64,000 bases of DNA from Protonemura montana (lineage: Eukaryota; Arthropoda; Insecta; Plecoptera; Nemouridae), in contig OX387604.1 in the NCBI GenBank assembly GCA_947568835.1, forward strand, positions 17,885,076 to 17,949,075, in the 5' to 3' direction. Within the stretch, counting starts at the first letter, position 1, and the number at the start of each line of letters is the position of its first letter. The translations under genes were made by a program, and so were the position numbers. The notes under the pieces are model-generated. The model worked only from the letters and a program-made list of their open reading frames with translations, was not told the DNA's origin and did not search any database. Positions 9,848 to 21,300 of this stretch are shown one piece after another.

Positions 9848-12800
9848 ATGGATGTAAGATGCAAACTTATTATTTTACTAAGCTAGAAGCCCAGTATAGT
9901 TAATTTGCGCTAGAGTGAAAACGTGACATTTGATCTTATGAGTTCAGGACCCAAGGATGAAGTTAACAGTACACTTAGTTTATATTTACGCATAGACGTT
10001 GCGTACTACACATATACATAACTTTGACTGTGAAAAGATTTTGCCAAAGCCCCTGAAACATAACTCTATTTAAACGTTAGAAAATTATGCAATAGTTCCC
10101 ATTCATTTTAAGTTATAGGTTATGGTGCTTTCCAACTAGTGTTGCAAACTTATTTCAAATTCAATGCTTACACCCAACCTGCGCATAATTCTAGACATGT
10201 AACAAAAAAGCTCTAGATTCAAGGAACCCTGATGTTTTGCATACTTTAAATAAGAAGGTAAACAAAATCTACAAACCAAAAGTGCCTACTGATCTGATTG
10301 CTACTGGATAATCTATACTCATTTAGAGTACACCTATTTCAGAGGGGGGTAACTAAAAATACTACAATATCATTCTCTTCTCACGATCCTGTACCACAGA
10401 TTTTATGTGATATGTTAGATCTTTGAAACTTGAGAAGCTGGCTATAATTTTGCTGTGGGTGATTAGTGTTTCCACACCTGGGGGGGGGGGGGGGGATTTT
10501 GGTAAAATTTAATAGTGTACTTTCATTCGTTTCTACAGTTTTTTATGATTTTCTTTTGAAATATTCTGCGATGGGTTGGAATTGACGGCTTACAGTGAGT
10601 TAATGAGGTTTGGAAGAACACAGAAAAATTTTGGGCACTTTTTGGGGTTACATTTGAAACTCATTTAGTGCAAAACATGCCGCTTGCAAAACACTTTTCG
10701 TGCTCGACACTTCACATGGTATGTGCCATGATAATTACAGCGCCGTGCCCAGAGGGCACCTAGGAGCAAAGCCCTAGTAATTGCCATAATTCTTGACATT
10801 AATTTGAGAATACTTCACAGAGTTTCAAAATTTTGCTTCAAATGCATAGATTTGCTCCAAAATATGACCACGAGTCAAATTTTTCTTGAAGCTGTGCCTC
10901 TAAACCCCCTAGTTTCTTTGGTGTTTGTGTCAAGACTAAGACTCGGCATCTCATAGTCATAAACACATAAACATTTCATGTCTCGTTCTGTATGGTCAAT
11001 TAGGATCGATAAACAATATAAATTACTGTTATTAAAAAAAAGTAATTGGCCTGAAATCCTGGCTACACCACCGCTGTGTCTCTCAGTTAAATGCAAATGT
11101 GTTTGGTATCTAGATATATGAACATTGAAAATAACCATTCTTTTTCAGGAGCAAAATATCCCCATTGATATTCACACAAATAAACTTCTTGACTGGATGC
11201 TCAGCAGGCGAGTATGCTCCAAAGACTGGCCAAAATCGATTTTGACAATCAGAGAAAAGATCAACTTTGCGATACAAGACATGCCTATCCACAAAGGAAT
11301 CACAACTCTCGTCTCGGGATCGTGTAAGAGATTTATGATGATATTTATTTTCCTTTCCTGATGCTAGGACTCTACCCTTCAACACAGAATCCTTCCCCAT
11401 TGTGGCCCTATCTGTTCCAGCTCTAACCCTTCAACATAGAATCCTTCCCCATGATGGCCCTATCTGTCCCTGCTCCCAGCCTGTAAGATCGCGCCGTACC
11501 TTCCATTGCAGAGCAGGTAAGTGGACAGGTATAATCAAAGATACTGGCATAATCATCTGCATGGTCTGTAAAAGTCGTCATCATTAATCCTCTCTTCCTC
11601 TGCCATATGCTAGCTTATTGTTTCTCTTAATTTGCAATCGCTTCATCCTAACTGTGACAGGTCTATATCTATAGATCGACGCATAAGATTTATACCATCT
11701 TTACTAATCTCCAATATGTTTGTAATTATTTTAGATATCAACTACTTCCATTGTAAGAAAATCATAGCAATTTTGAAAGAAACAGAGGCCAGTTCCAAAA
11801 ATTTCTTTGGATCGTACGGCTCGCAACGTATGAAAGATTGGCTTGACATCGTTCGTCTTTACGAAAAAGAAAATGTTTACTTGGCGGAGGCAGCTCAGAT
11901 GCTGATTAGAAATGTCAATTTTGAAGTCCCTGGTCTCAAGAAGGACTTATTGCACTGTGAATCGATGATAACTGTAAGTGTGTGTGTGTGTGTTTGTAGT
12001 CTGCCTGAAGACTGGTTATGTATAAGGGGAAGAGGAAAGGGGAGTAGTTTTGGAAATTACCAAGCGAAGCGATGAGGTAATCCGCGATGGATCACTTGTG
12101 CTAGTAGATGTTTCGGACAATACCTTGGTTACCAGAAGACTGAGTACACTGCTGCAACGTAACGGAGGGCAGTGTTTGGTTATTTGAAAGGTATGCTAAT
12201 GATGAATGAGGGGTTGGGGGGGGATCCCACCATTTATTTAAATTGGGTGGAAAACTGGATTTTGTAATCCATTACTTGTGCTGCTTATTGTGCTTGGAGG
12301 GGTTGCAGGAATGGGAGGGATTTGAATAGAGAATATGCAAAACCACACAAAGCTATACACTTCTGCTTTGTTTCCCTCTAATTACTTGCGCACTTGATGC
12401 ACTTTAGGCAATGGAAACTGGGAACATTTTCAGCTGAAAAATGTACAGAACCTATGTTAAATTTGTTTAAAGATGCCGCTGCAAAAATTTCAAAATTGGC
12501 AGACAAACACGCACAGAAAAAAAAACTTTGCACTTAATCTCTTAACAACAAACTAACTTTGATATTTTGATTTATGTAAAAAGGAATGTGACAAGAAAGA
12601 AGAACTTCGGGTGAAATCACTGAGTGCTGCACGTGGAGAATACGAAGTCGTACGAAAATCTCTAGGCATCGACGGAAAAAATATACGAGAGGAGTTGCTG
12701 GCTCGAGTCACTAAGTTGCCCGAAATTTATGCGCAAGCCGCTAAAAGCACCAAAGCACTAGACGGCGCGACCGGGTTTTATGCTGCATTTGTTCTCTTCA

Positions 12801-15587
12801 TGCTGGGGAAAGAGGAATCTACTTGTTGTCCAACCATCAAGTATATCAGTGGTAAGTACAAACTTTGTTCAGAATAGCTCCAATGGCTTCTTATGGTTAC
12901 ATATACAGAAACTGATCATATGAAACAAAGTTTTATTTGTTGTCATCTTTCCCAATTACGTTAGCGAGTTTAAAGGAATCGTTCTTACAGTTAAAGTTTC
13001 TTTAGAGTTACACAAGGGTAGTAGACAGGCAATACTGGAAATAGGCAAGGAGACAGGTTCGATTACACATTGACATTAGAATTGAACATATTCTGGTAAT
13101 TTTTTCTAAGTCTTTAATTAAAACTGTCTGCTCTTGTATTGCAGCGAAAGGAAATACATCTATCTACGAATGGAAAACTGGAAGAATGCCTGCACCTAGA
13201 GCTGAAGTATCTGATATCAAGGTATAATTGATCTAATGGTGCACCAATGGTAATCTGACTGTGTATATCTCGTTGTCTAGTGGCATGTCTTTATTCTATG
13301 TTAATCATAGGATCAACCTGTTCTTCTCTGTGGGAGTTGTTTTTGTGAGCTAGTTTTACAATTGCTAATACAGCTGATGTAAAAATGCACAAGATTGTTT
13401 ATTTTTAGTAGTATTTACAGGGAAAGGGTAGTCACGCACCTTAATGTATAGAGTTATTATGTCCCAAGTTTTGTGCAATCTTGCGCAATGAAATAAATGT
13501 CACTTGAGTGTTTCTAAAATTTTTTTTTTTTTTATGTATTTATATGTTCTGAATGTATTTTCAGGATGAAATTAAAAGTGCTAAAGATGATGCCGATGAA
13601 ATTAATTTCGATGACGTTAACTACGAGGAAGTTAATTATGACGAAGTGAACTATGATACCATCGATTTCTCCGTTGCCGATGAAGATGGCGTTGATTTTG
13701 GAATTGGAATAGAAGAGCCAACATCTGAAGGTCAAATTGATGTCGCTGATGACAAATGCAGTGACGAGCAATACGAGTCTCTGCTAGATTCCTCGAAAAC
13801 CAAAATAGCGTTCATTGATGAGCTTAAAGAAGTAAGTGGCCAGCATTTGAAATAAAAAACATGATTCAATGCATGACAGAATCTCAGAATTTTACTCCAT
13901 AACCCACCTTAAAAATGCCATTGCTCTATCAGATAATCATTTTCATTTTAGCTAGAAGCATTTTTAAAAATGAGACTTTTTGAAATGAGAGACACAAACG
14001 ATATTCTCACTCTAAGTCAGATGCAAAATGCGCCAACGCTTATTCAGCTCCAGACAGTGGAAAATATTCAGAAAATGTTGGTCTCCTTGCAAACAGTGAT
14101 TGGGAAGATGACAGACCCGATCACGCATCATCTTCACAACATCAAGCACTCCCCACGGTAAGACTGAATGCTGGGAACGGACGTATTCTTGAAAACAAAA
14201 CAGGACTTGGTTATCAAATAGTTGAGAGTTCCATCACTAATCTTAAACCGCCTTGGCAAAAATTGGATGACTACTTTTCTGGCAAAAATGAAGGTCGGGC
14301 AAACATGAAGGCACCTTCGTTTTGAGTGTTAATAAATATCATGTTGTTATTTCTTGCAGATAACCGCAACCATTGATATAAATGTATTGATATTTTAAGT
14401 TGTAATTATTTAATTTCAGAGGTTAGTTAAAACTGACGACCCCAGTGGCCACTAAGAATACCACATGTAGAGGACTCATTTACTCTGCAGAAAGTCTAAT
14501 ATTATTGCTGAGACCCTCACTTAATGAATTTTTTAATACACATTTTTTTCAGCATGATTTTATAATATAAAAACTACCTGCAGATATTTTTCCTGTGACT
14601 GCAGTTTGCAACTTAAGAGACTGCATTTTGGTCAGTGTACACTCCTGCCATTTCTGCATTATTGTTGCTTCATTTGATTTATTTTCAGTGAAAATATTGT
14701 ATAAAGTATGCTTTCATAAAGTATCATATGACATTAAAAAAATCTGGTGCTTGAATCCCTATCGAAACAAGGGCTGTATTTTACTACAGTCTGGATAATA
14801 CCAGCAGTATGACCGCTGACGTACGGCATAGCAGGTCACCAAAGGTTCAATGGCCCGATTTTAAATTCTGATAGAATTCTGAAGACTGATACAGGTCATA
14901 TTCCAGTTCCCATGTGTAAACCTGTGTGCAACTTCTATGCAACTCATTTTTAACTGAGGCTTTCGTTATTGGTTTAGGTATGTGGATAACCTTACCGAAT
15001 CACTGCAACAAAAATTAAATGTTATTGAGAAAATGGAGGCATTAGAGGCTGTTCTGATTGCCAAACGTGCAGAGACGATAAAGCATTTGAAGAAATCCCA
15101 GCCAAAGCTGAAGCTCATCATTGAGAAAACAAAGGAGCTTCAACTGGAGGTATGCCGTTGTAATTATGACAGGGCTCAGTCAACTGTAACTAAGTGCCTA
15201 GTAATGATATATTGCCAAATTATTCGTAATACAGCTAGGAGCCACATTTTTTTTTTTTTTTTTTGCTGACATTAGCAAGTGGATACATTTTACCTTTGTT
15301 TCTCTATTTGCATGAATTTTGACTTTTTGACATCATTTGACTGCACCATTTACATCACGTAAGGATACAAGATATTTTTTTCCAATCCAATATGTTTTGG
15401 GTGGAATCATTATAAAGAATTTTTGAGGAATACTGATTTCACTGATGGTTCGTACAAATCGTTTTTGGACAGGAATCTTAGCAAAACGTTTTAATTGCAT
15501 TTGGTCTTTCAACAGATTGAACAAGAAATATCACGGCTTTACAAGAATCGGCCTGTCAACATTATGGGGGGCGTGAATGCACTGTGA
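9848..15587 (+). CDS. CDK5RAP3: CDK5RAP3 (C53/LZAP), UFMylation and ER-phagy adaptor, 9 exons
   Basis: CDK5RAP3 works with the UFM1 E3 ligase UFL1/DDRGK1 at the ER and in ER-phagy. Exons: 9848-9853 (ATG GAT, tentative), 11149-11323, 11735-11973, 12584-12851, 13145-13221, 13565-13831, 13952-14157, 14978-15149, 15516-15587. Exons 2-9 sum to 1476 nt (491 codons plus stop) with every phase matching; human has about 506 residues. Diagnostic blocks are IPIDIHTNKLLDW, TIREKINFAIQDMP, SSKNFFGSYGSQRMKDW, IRNVNFEVP, SIYEWKTG and the C-terminal RPVNIMGG. Exon 6 is the acidic disordered loop that normally carries IDWG-type ATG8/UFM1 motifs; here they read IDFS and VDFG. The start was chosen because ATGGAT sits before GTAAGA in phase 0 and gives MDEQNIPIDI, like the family N-terminus. 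Identity is very secure; exon 1 is moderately so. Confidence 0.93.
10481..10496 (+). repeat. Poly-G tract
   Basis: An uninterrupted G run lies in the proposed first intron of CDK5RAP3. Similar runs occur at about 24757, 29237, 33120 and 63628. Confidence 0.9.
11974..11997 (+). repeat. GT microsatellite fused to the exon 3 donor of CDK5RAP3
   Basis: The donor GTAAGT runs directly into a (GT)n tract. GT length changes here could alter donor context. Another GT tract lies at about 5471-5488. Confidence 0.85.
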
Positions 15588-15873
15588 CAATCACGTCACA
15601 CTATGCCCAGCTTGTGCACTCTTCTGTCGGTATCAATTGTAACACAAACCAGGTGTGGGCAACCTTTAGCAACCTGTGGAAGTTGTAGTCACCTCTTGCA
15701 TTTCAAAATGCCCAGGTGATAGGCAGACCATGCGACTACTGACACAATAACAGGGTGAGGGAGATGGGACATGTACACATTTGCTACAAAAAAAATTAGA
15801 AATTTAATTTGCGTTGAGGCTTTGCTCCCAAAAAACCCGTTATCCACATTTTTTTTTTTTAATTACTGCGATA

Positions 15874-15879
15874 AATAAA
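15874..15879 (+). terminator. Candidate polyadenylation signal of CDK5RAP3
   Basis: AATAAA in GATAAATAAAC lies about 290 nt after the CDK5RAP3 stop and just before a SINE. It is the first canonical hexamer noticed downstream. Confidence 0.45.
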
Positions 15880-15893
15880 CTTTCTACTTACAC

Positions 15894-16803
15894 ATGACCA
15901 GTTCTGTTGGGAGGGAGGTTGTAGGGATGAAAGTTAGTACAGCAACTTCATTCGCCTTGCTTATCAACCTCTCGACAGCATAGATTTGCGAAGGAATCCT
16001 GTTGTTCGAGTTGTACCGTCCTTCGGAAGGGACGTTAAGCGGGTGGTCCCCTTGGTGCTCTTTGACAGGAGATGGCTATGTGCCGGCACCGGGTTTCCCA
16101 TCCTCCCTTCTAGGCTATGTTAGGTTCATCATCATCCTCATCATCATCCACTTATTCACCAACGCCATTAGACCAGTGCCGCAGGCAGTGGCGTAACTAG
16201 GTATACCTGGGCCCAGGGGCAAGATTTTTTGCTGGACTCCCTCCCCCCCCCCCACCACAATGGGTGGGTGTGATAAAAATTACCAGTTCTAATGTTTCTG
16301 TATCGCACACATTTGTACATTCACTTGCGAGTGCTGAAAAAGACACTTGAAAAATTGTGGTTACTAGAAATAAAGAATTCGTTGAGATTTAGTAATTAAT
16401 CGGGATAACCGAAAGCAATCCAAGGTGAAAAGTGACGAATAGATGTTTCCAGTCATGAATTACATTTGCCCATGGGTAGCTTCCCTTTATTTAAACAGCT
16501 ACTTGTCTTATTTTCTGTCAGCAAATAGCCAACACGGTTGACAATATGCGACATTAAGTGCAGGTGAACAGCCATGCTCCGCTTTGTATTTTGTTTCTTA
16601 CAGGCTAGCAGAAAAGCTTAGTTTTGACTCAGTGCAAGTCGGAAAATTTTCCGAAGTATGACATGGGCCCTTGTCAACAAGGAACCTCCCACGAAAAACC
16701 TCTGGGCCCGGGGGCGGTCGCCCCGCCTGCCCTACTGGTAGTTACGCCACTAGCCGCAGGGCCAGTTGTCAAAACAGTGTGTCTTTGAACCCCAATAATC
16801 ATC
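15894..16803 (+). mobile_element. 5S-like SINE interrupted by a hAT-like element
   Basis: The SINE body runs from ACATGACCAGTTCTG at 15894 through TTCGGAAGGGACG to GACCAGTGCCGCAGG at 16185. It resumes after the insertion with GCCGCAGGGCCAGTTGTC at 16753 and ends near 16803. The 5S-like head is missing, so this copy is 5'-truncated. Confidence 0.8.
16186..16752. mobile_element. Non-autonomous hAT-like DNA transposon, 567 bp
   Basis: The TIRs are CAGTGGCGTAACTA on the left and TAGTTACGCCACTA on the right, differing only at the last base. An exact 8-bp target duplication, GCCGCAGG, lies at 16178-16185 and 16753-16760. Eight-bp duplications are characteristic of hAT elements. Both ends carry GC-rich subterminal stretches (GGGCCCAGGGG; GGGCCCGGGGGCGG). 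No coding capacity is present. It lies in the intergenic stretch between CDK5RAP3 and peroxidase gene A. Confidence 0.85.
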
Positions 16804-18336
16804 AAACTTCCTACTTTAAACTAGAGGACTGGCCTGCCTATGCTGTGTTGAGACTAGTTTGTTATCAACATTTCTTTTATCAGCAATTTTGCTCTTGGTT
16901 CTTGGTATTTTCTATTGTATTAGATATTTTTTTAGGTGTAAGGTCAGCTTGTAACTGCAAATAAAACATATCTGTTACCACTTTCTTGTTTTCAAACTTG
17001 ATTAAATTTATATATATTTTCGTCCGAGGTATGGGCTTATAAGTTATTTAGTCTTTCTCATATGTGCTCATATAATTGCTCATCAGTTTTCTCCCACAAT
17101 CAGAAATCTCTCATCATGGTGTAATCACACTGCGTAGACAGATTTCTAACCTTCTAGCGACAGTTTTTTTTTTGTGTAGCCTTTACTGTGAAATATTCGT
17201 GTAAGCTGAAGTGGCTACAGGTTGAAGCATTTTCCTGCAGTACTCAATTTACTGGAACTCATTACAACGTTGGATATATTCAGTTTGCAAGCACTGAAAT
17301 TAAATAAAAAGGTGCTAACATTTGTCACAGCAAGCCTATCCTACACCGCTTGGTGCCTTTGGTTGCGCCTGCCTGATATAATACTATTCTAAATGATAAC
17401 TGCTTCCTGAGAAATTCAGCAATCTTTGTTCATAACAAAATATTTTTTTTGTACTTTGACATCTTTTTAGCTTTCATGGGTATAATATAGATAAGGCAAT
17501 TTTAAGTGGTGTGGTATTTGGTATCTTTGTTTAATGTGGTATAATAGTACAAAATAATAAAAAAACTTTATTATATTAAATAATTATTGAGGGTACATGT
17601 ATGTACCTATTTTTGTCCTAGCATTGTTTGTTGGAATTAAGATTGAAATTTGCAGTCATAAACGTATGATCTGTTGTAGATATTTTAGTCCCATACAAAA
17701 TTCAATGAGCCAGAAGCCCCCTTTGATCAAGTTCTGCTCTTCAAGTTGGTTCGTACCACTATTCTTCCTCTTCTACCACTATTCTACACTAGATTACCTG
17801 CTTGTGTGATTAAATCCATCCAAATTGAACATCAATATACCCAGTTCAGCGGGAGAACATATTTCTCCGCAGAATTGCCACCAATTATTATGGCTGTTGC
17901 TATGAGATTGTACAAATACTGCTATGGCTGCCCATGCAGTCGGAGATTAAACCCTTCTTAACGATTCCAATTGTACAGAGTATGCAAGAAATAGTGTGTC
18001 TTCAGTTGTTATATTAAACATTTTGATATTTTGAAAAGCATAGATGGGGTAGTTTTTTTCGAAAAGGGTCAAAATACATATTTGAAGGCTTTTTGTGATG
18101 GTACTATAAGTTTAATATAAGAAAAAATTATGTAAAAGTATGTCGAGAAACTATTATTTTTATTAAAGAAGACCACAGAGTTAGTTTATTTAAAAAGGAA
18201 ATTTTGTTTACTTAATTATTTCCTACTTTTTATAATTGTAATGCAATTTTGAGCACTCACAATGTTAAACAATGGTTAACCTATATATGGTAAATAGTAC
18301 AAAACTAAAAAACAAAATTGAATACCGATCAAAAGC
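16804..18336. other. Intergenic sequence between CDK5RAP3 and peroxidase gene A
   Basis: This AT-rich stretch has no convincing exon on either strand. Open frames at 17597-17961 lack splice context, codon character or recognisable motifs. The flanking genes are convergent, so both 3' ends face this segment. Confidence 0.5.
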
Positions 18337-18342
18337 TTTATT
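18337..18342 (-). terminator. Polyadenylation signal of peroxidase gene A
   Basis: AATAAA on the minus strand (TTTATT on plus) lies 56 nt beyond the stop of gene A, in the usual range. Confidence 0.65.
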
Positions 18343-18397
18343 ATGATAAAAAGGGCGCGTTCTTCTTGGTCTGTTGTTCTGGTAATCTTCGATGATT

Positions 18398-21300
18398 CTA
18401 TTCTTTCCAGTAGCGGAAATCAATCCGAGGAATTACAATTCCTTCACATGAAACGAGAGGATTTCTAAAAAAAAAAGCAGATAGGACATGATTGTTAGAA
18501 CAGTTGTCTTGAACTGGACTAAATTGGTTCAATTAATATTTATTTGTCATGTGGGAGCAACCGAAGTGGGGTGCAGTTTGACTCGAATCTATTATCAATG
18601 CTCATCAGTGATCAGGAACCGTTTACAGTAACACTACTATTAATTGTTTCGTTTGAACCTAGACCTGAATTCATACCTGGAAGATATTTTCCGGAAGGCT
18701 TCACTCTGCATGGACAGTACATTGTCACTGTTGTCACACAGTAGTCGGGCCAGGCTGGACTTCCTGATCTCTGCCAGTTGGCCAGGCGAAAACGGAAGCG
18801 GGTTTGACTTGGAATCAAAGAAGAACCGGTCACCAACTCTCCATCTGTAGAATTGCTCACCGACAATGCATCGGATTGTCGGTCCAAGAATGCTGCCCTT
18901 TGCATGGTTTTCGGCTATCGCTCCGACGAAAAAGTCTATATCTCGTACGTCGGGATACAGTTTCCGTATTGAAGCAACCCGCTGAGACGAAACAGAGGAA
19001 AATACGATATTAGACTTTGATATTGACAGATTTAACAAACCTCTAGTTTTCAAAGGCATTTATATTTCAAAGGTGCTTTAAGCGTTTGCAGAGACGGCAT
19101 GTGCCAAAATGCCAGCAGTGGCAACTCAAAATTTTGGTACTGTCAATTTCTAGGTTGAATTAGTAAAATAATACAACTTCTAAAAGTGTGATTCAAGTTT
19201 TCAGTGCTATGAATTGTCTTGAAGTGATGTGGTTACATGGGGATATGAATCAAAATGGCAAGTAATTAACTCAGGGCATAAGTTCAAAGTTATCACTCTA
19301 CAGTTACTGAAATAATGCAGTAAATTTACAATTATTGCATTTTTTGATTACTCATTTGATAATGCTGAGGTCGAGTACATTTAAGACTCGATTAAGCTTA
19401 ACCCGTTTCCGGTCCACAATAGATTCACAGTATAACAAGGGAACCAAAGATGTTCACTAAAAAAATCGATTTAAAGCAGCGATAAAATTTATTTTCGAAA
19501 TATATGCAATAACAGCGTTATTATTTTCAATGTAAAAACTTTTTAAGTATGATAACAGTAAAGGCATTTTCCAATACTTGTTTTTTTAACTATAATGAAA
19601 AAAAATGTCGAATAGGACGGGAAAGAGTTGAAGATTAAACCTAAGAATAAGGAATTGCCTGTTACAGCAATTCAACGAAACTGCAACTTATTGCCAATAT
19701 GTATCCTATTTAATCTAATAGATTTCCCAATGTGCTTACCTCTTCCGACATATACAAGGAGAGGTCGCTGAAGGAAGTTACTGGATCGAGTCCGCACACC
19801 TTGCGATATTTAATGTACGAGTCAAGGCCATGATCTCTTCCACGCTGAATGTCGAGGCTTATGAGGTCCTGGCCGTAAGGCTTCTTTCCGGCAAAAAGGT
19901 ATTGCGTTATGACATCTGAGAAATGGTTGTCGGTCTCCATCATCGGGTTTGTGGTCATTCCTCTGAGCAGTCCGTCGTAGTTGCTCTTCCTCTCGGTTAC
20001 TAGACTCGGGCGATTGAAGGTATCTTTCATCCACATCCGATCATACTCTTGACGTTCCTCGGACACCAACCTGCGCGGAGAGCGGTCACGTATTTGGTAA
20101 ACCTTTGTGCAATCTATCAATCGATTTTTTTTTTTTAGATATTTATACATGCTTTCCGCAAAAACTGATGTCTCTGAGCGTTTACATAGTAACTGAGATA
20201 TTTGTTTAAAACATTTAGGGACCTCATGAGATTGATGTTTTACAGTGTATTATAGTCAAGATCTCTACTAGGGGGGAGCAGAGGCTCATATTGTAAAGCA
20301 GACATGGAAGCTGTTGTTTTTTCAAACGGTTTGGCAAGTTGGAAACATCGGTTTTCTTGAGATCACCGAAGTTAAGCAACATTACGCTGGGCCAGGTATT
20401 GGATGGGTGACCATTAATTTCACGACCAGTTCTATTTGGGAGAGAGGTTGGAGGGATTGAAGTTAGTATAAAAACTTCACGCGGCCTGCTTTTCAGGTAA
20501 AGAAATCCTGCGGTGTTTCAGTTCAACTTTGGAAGGGACGGTAAGCTGGTGGTACCCTTGATGCTATTCGACAGGAGTAGTGCACTAGATGCCGCTACCG
20601 GGTTTCCCCTACTTCCTTTGGCGCTAGGTAAGGTTTATCATCATCCTTATCATTACGCACTTATTCACATACGTCAGTAGACCAGTGCCATAGAGCCTGC
20701 TGTCAAAACAGTGGGTCTTTGAACACCGCAAATGAATCAATTAATCAAACAGTAATTTGTTCATCAATTAATTCTATCAACCCTGTAACATAAACCTTCG
20801 GCTCAAATTAAGTACCTGATGTTGACGAAAACTCACCCGGGATGACTATGAATGGTAGAATGCAGATATCTGTAGGCGCCTGCTGTGTACACGTTCAGGG
20901 TCGCGGCATTCACATCTTCGCTATAATCACTGGAAAGTCCTTGCTCTGTGTGCAGAATGTGATGCGCCTCCAAATAATCGCGGTTGATCAGTAACGGCAG
21001 CCACTCGTAATAGCAAATATTCTGAATGACTGCTATCAACAATCTGCGAGCTTCTTGGAATAGTCTCTCGTCGTTCCAGTGCGTATTGATAGATTGCAAT
21101 GCACGTGCGATGGCGTTGTGTTCCCTCAGGAGGATTATGTGGAAGGCAGTGAGCTGAGGATTCTGGTTGCCACGATCGTCACCCGACGCGTAGCAGGACT
21201 CGTGGAGACTACGTACGTCACAGGAAGCATTGCTCGGTGAAAGAGGCAAAACGTCACGACCTCTGTCCACCGACACCAACATCTGGCCACCGTAGAACGA

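Noticed and set aside
12030-12190. Possible extra exon in CDK5RAP3 intron 3 (ITKRSDEVIRDGSLVLVDVSD-type reading)
   Set aside because: The flanking exons already join in phase and match the family without it. No matching family segment or clear splice pair was found; perhaps a repeat.
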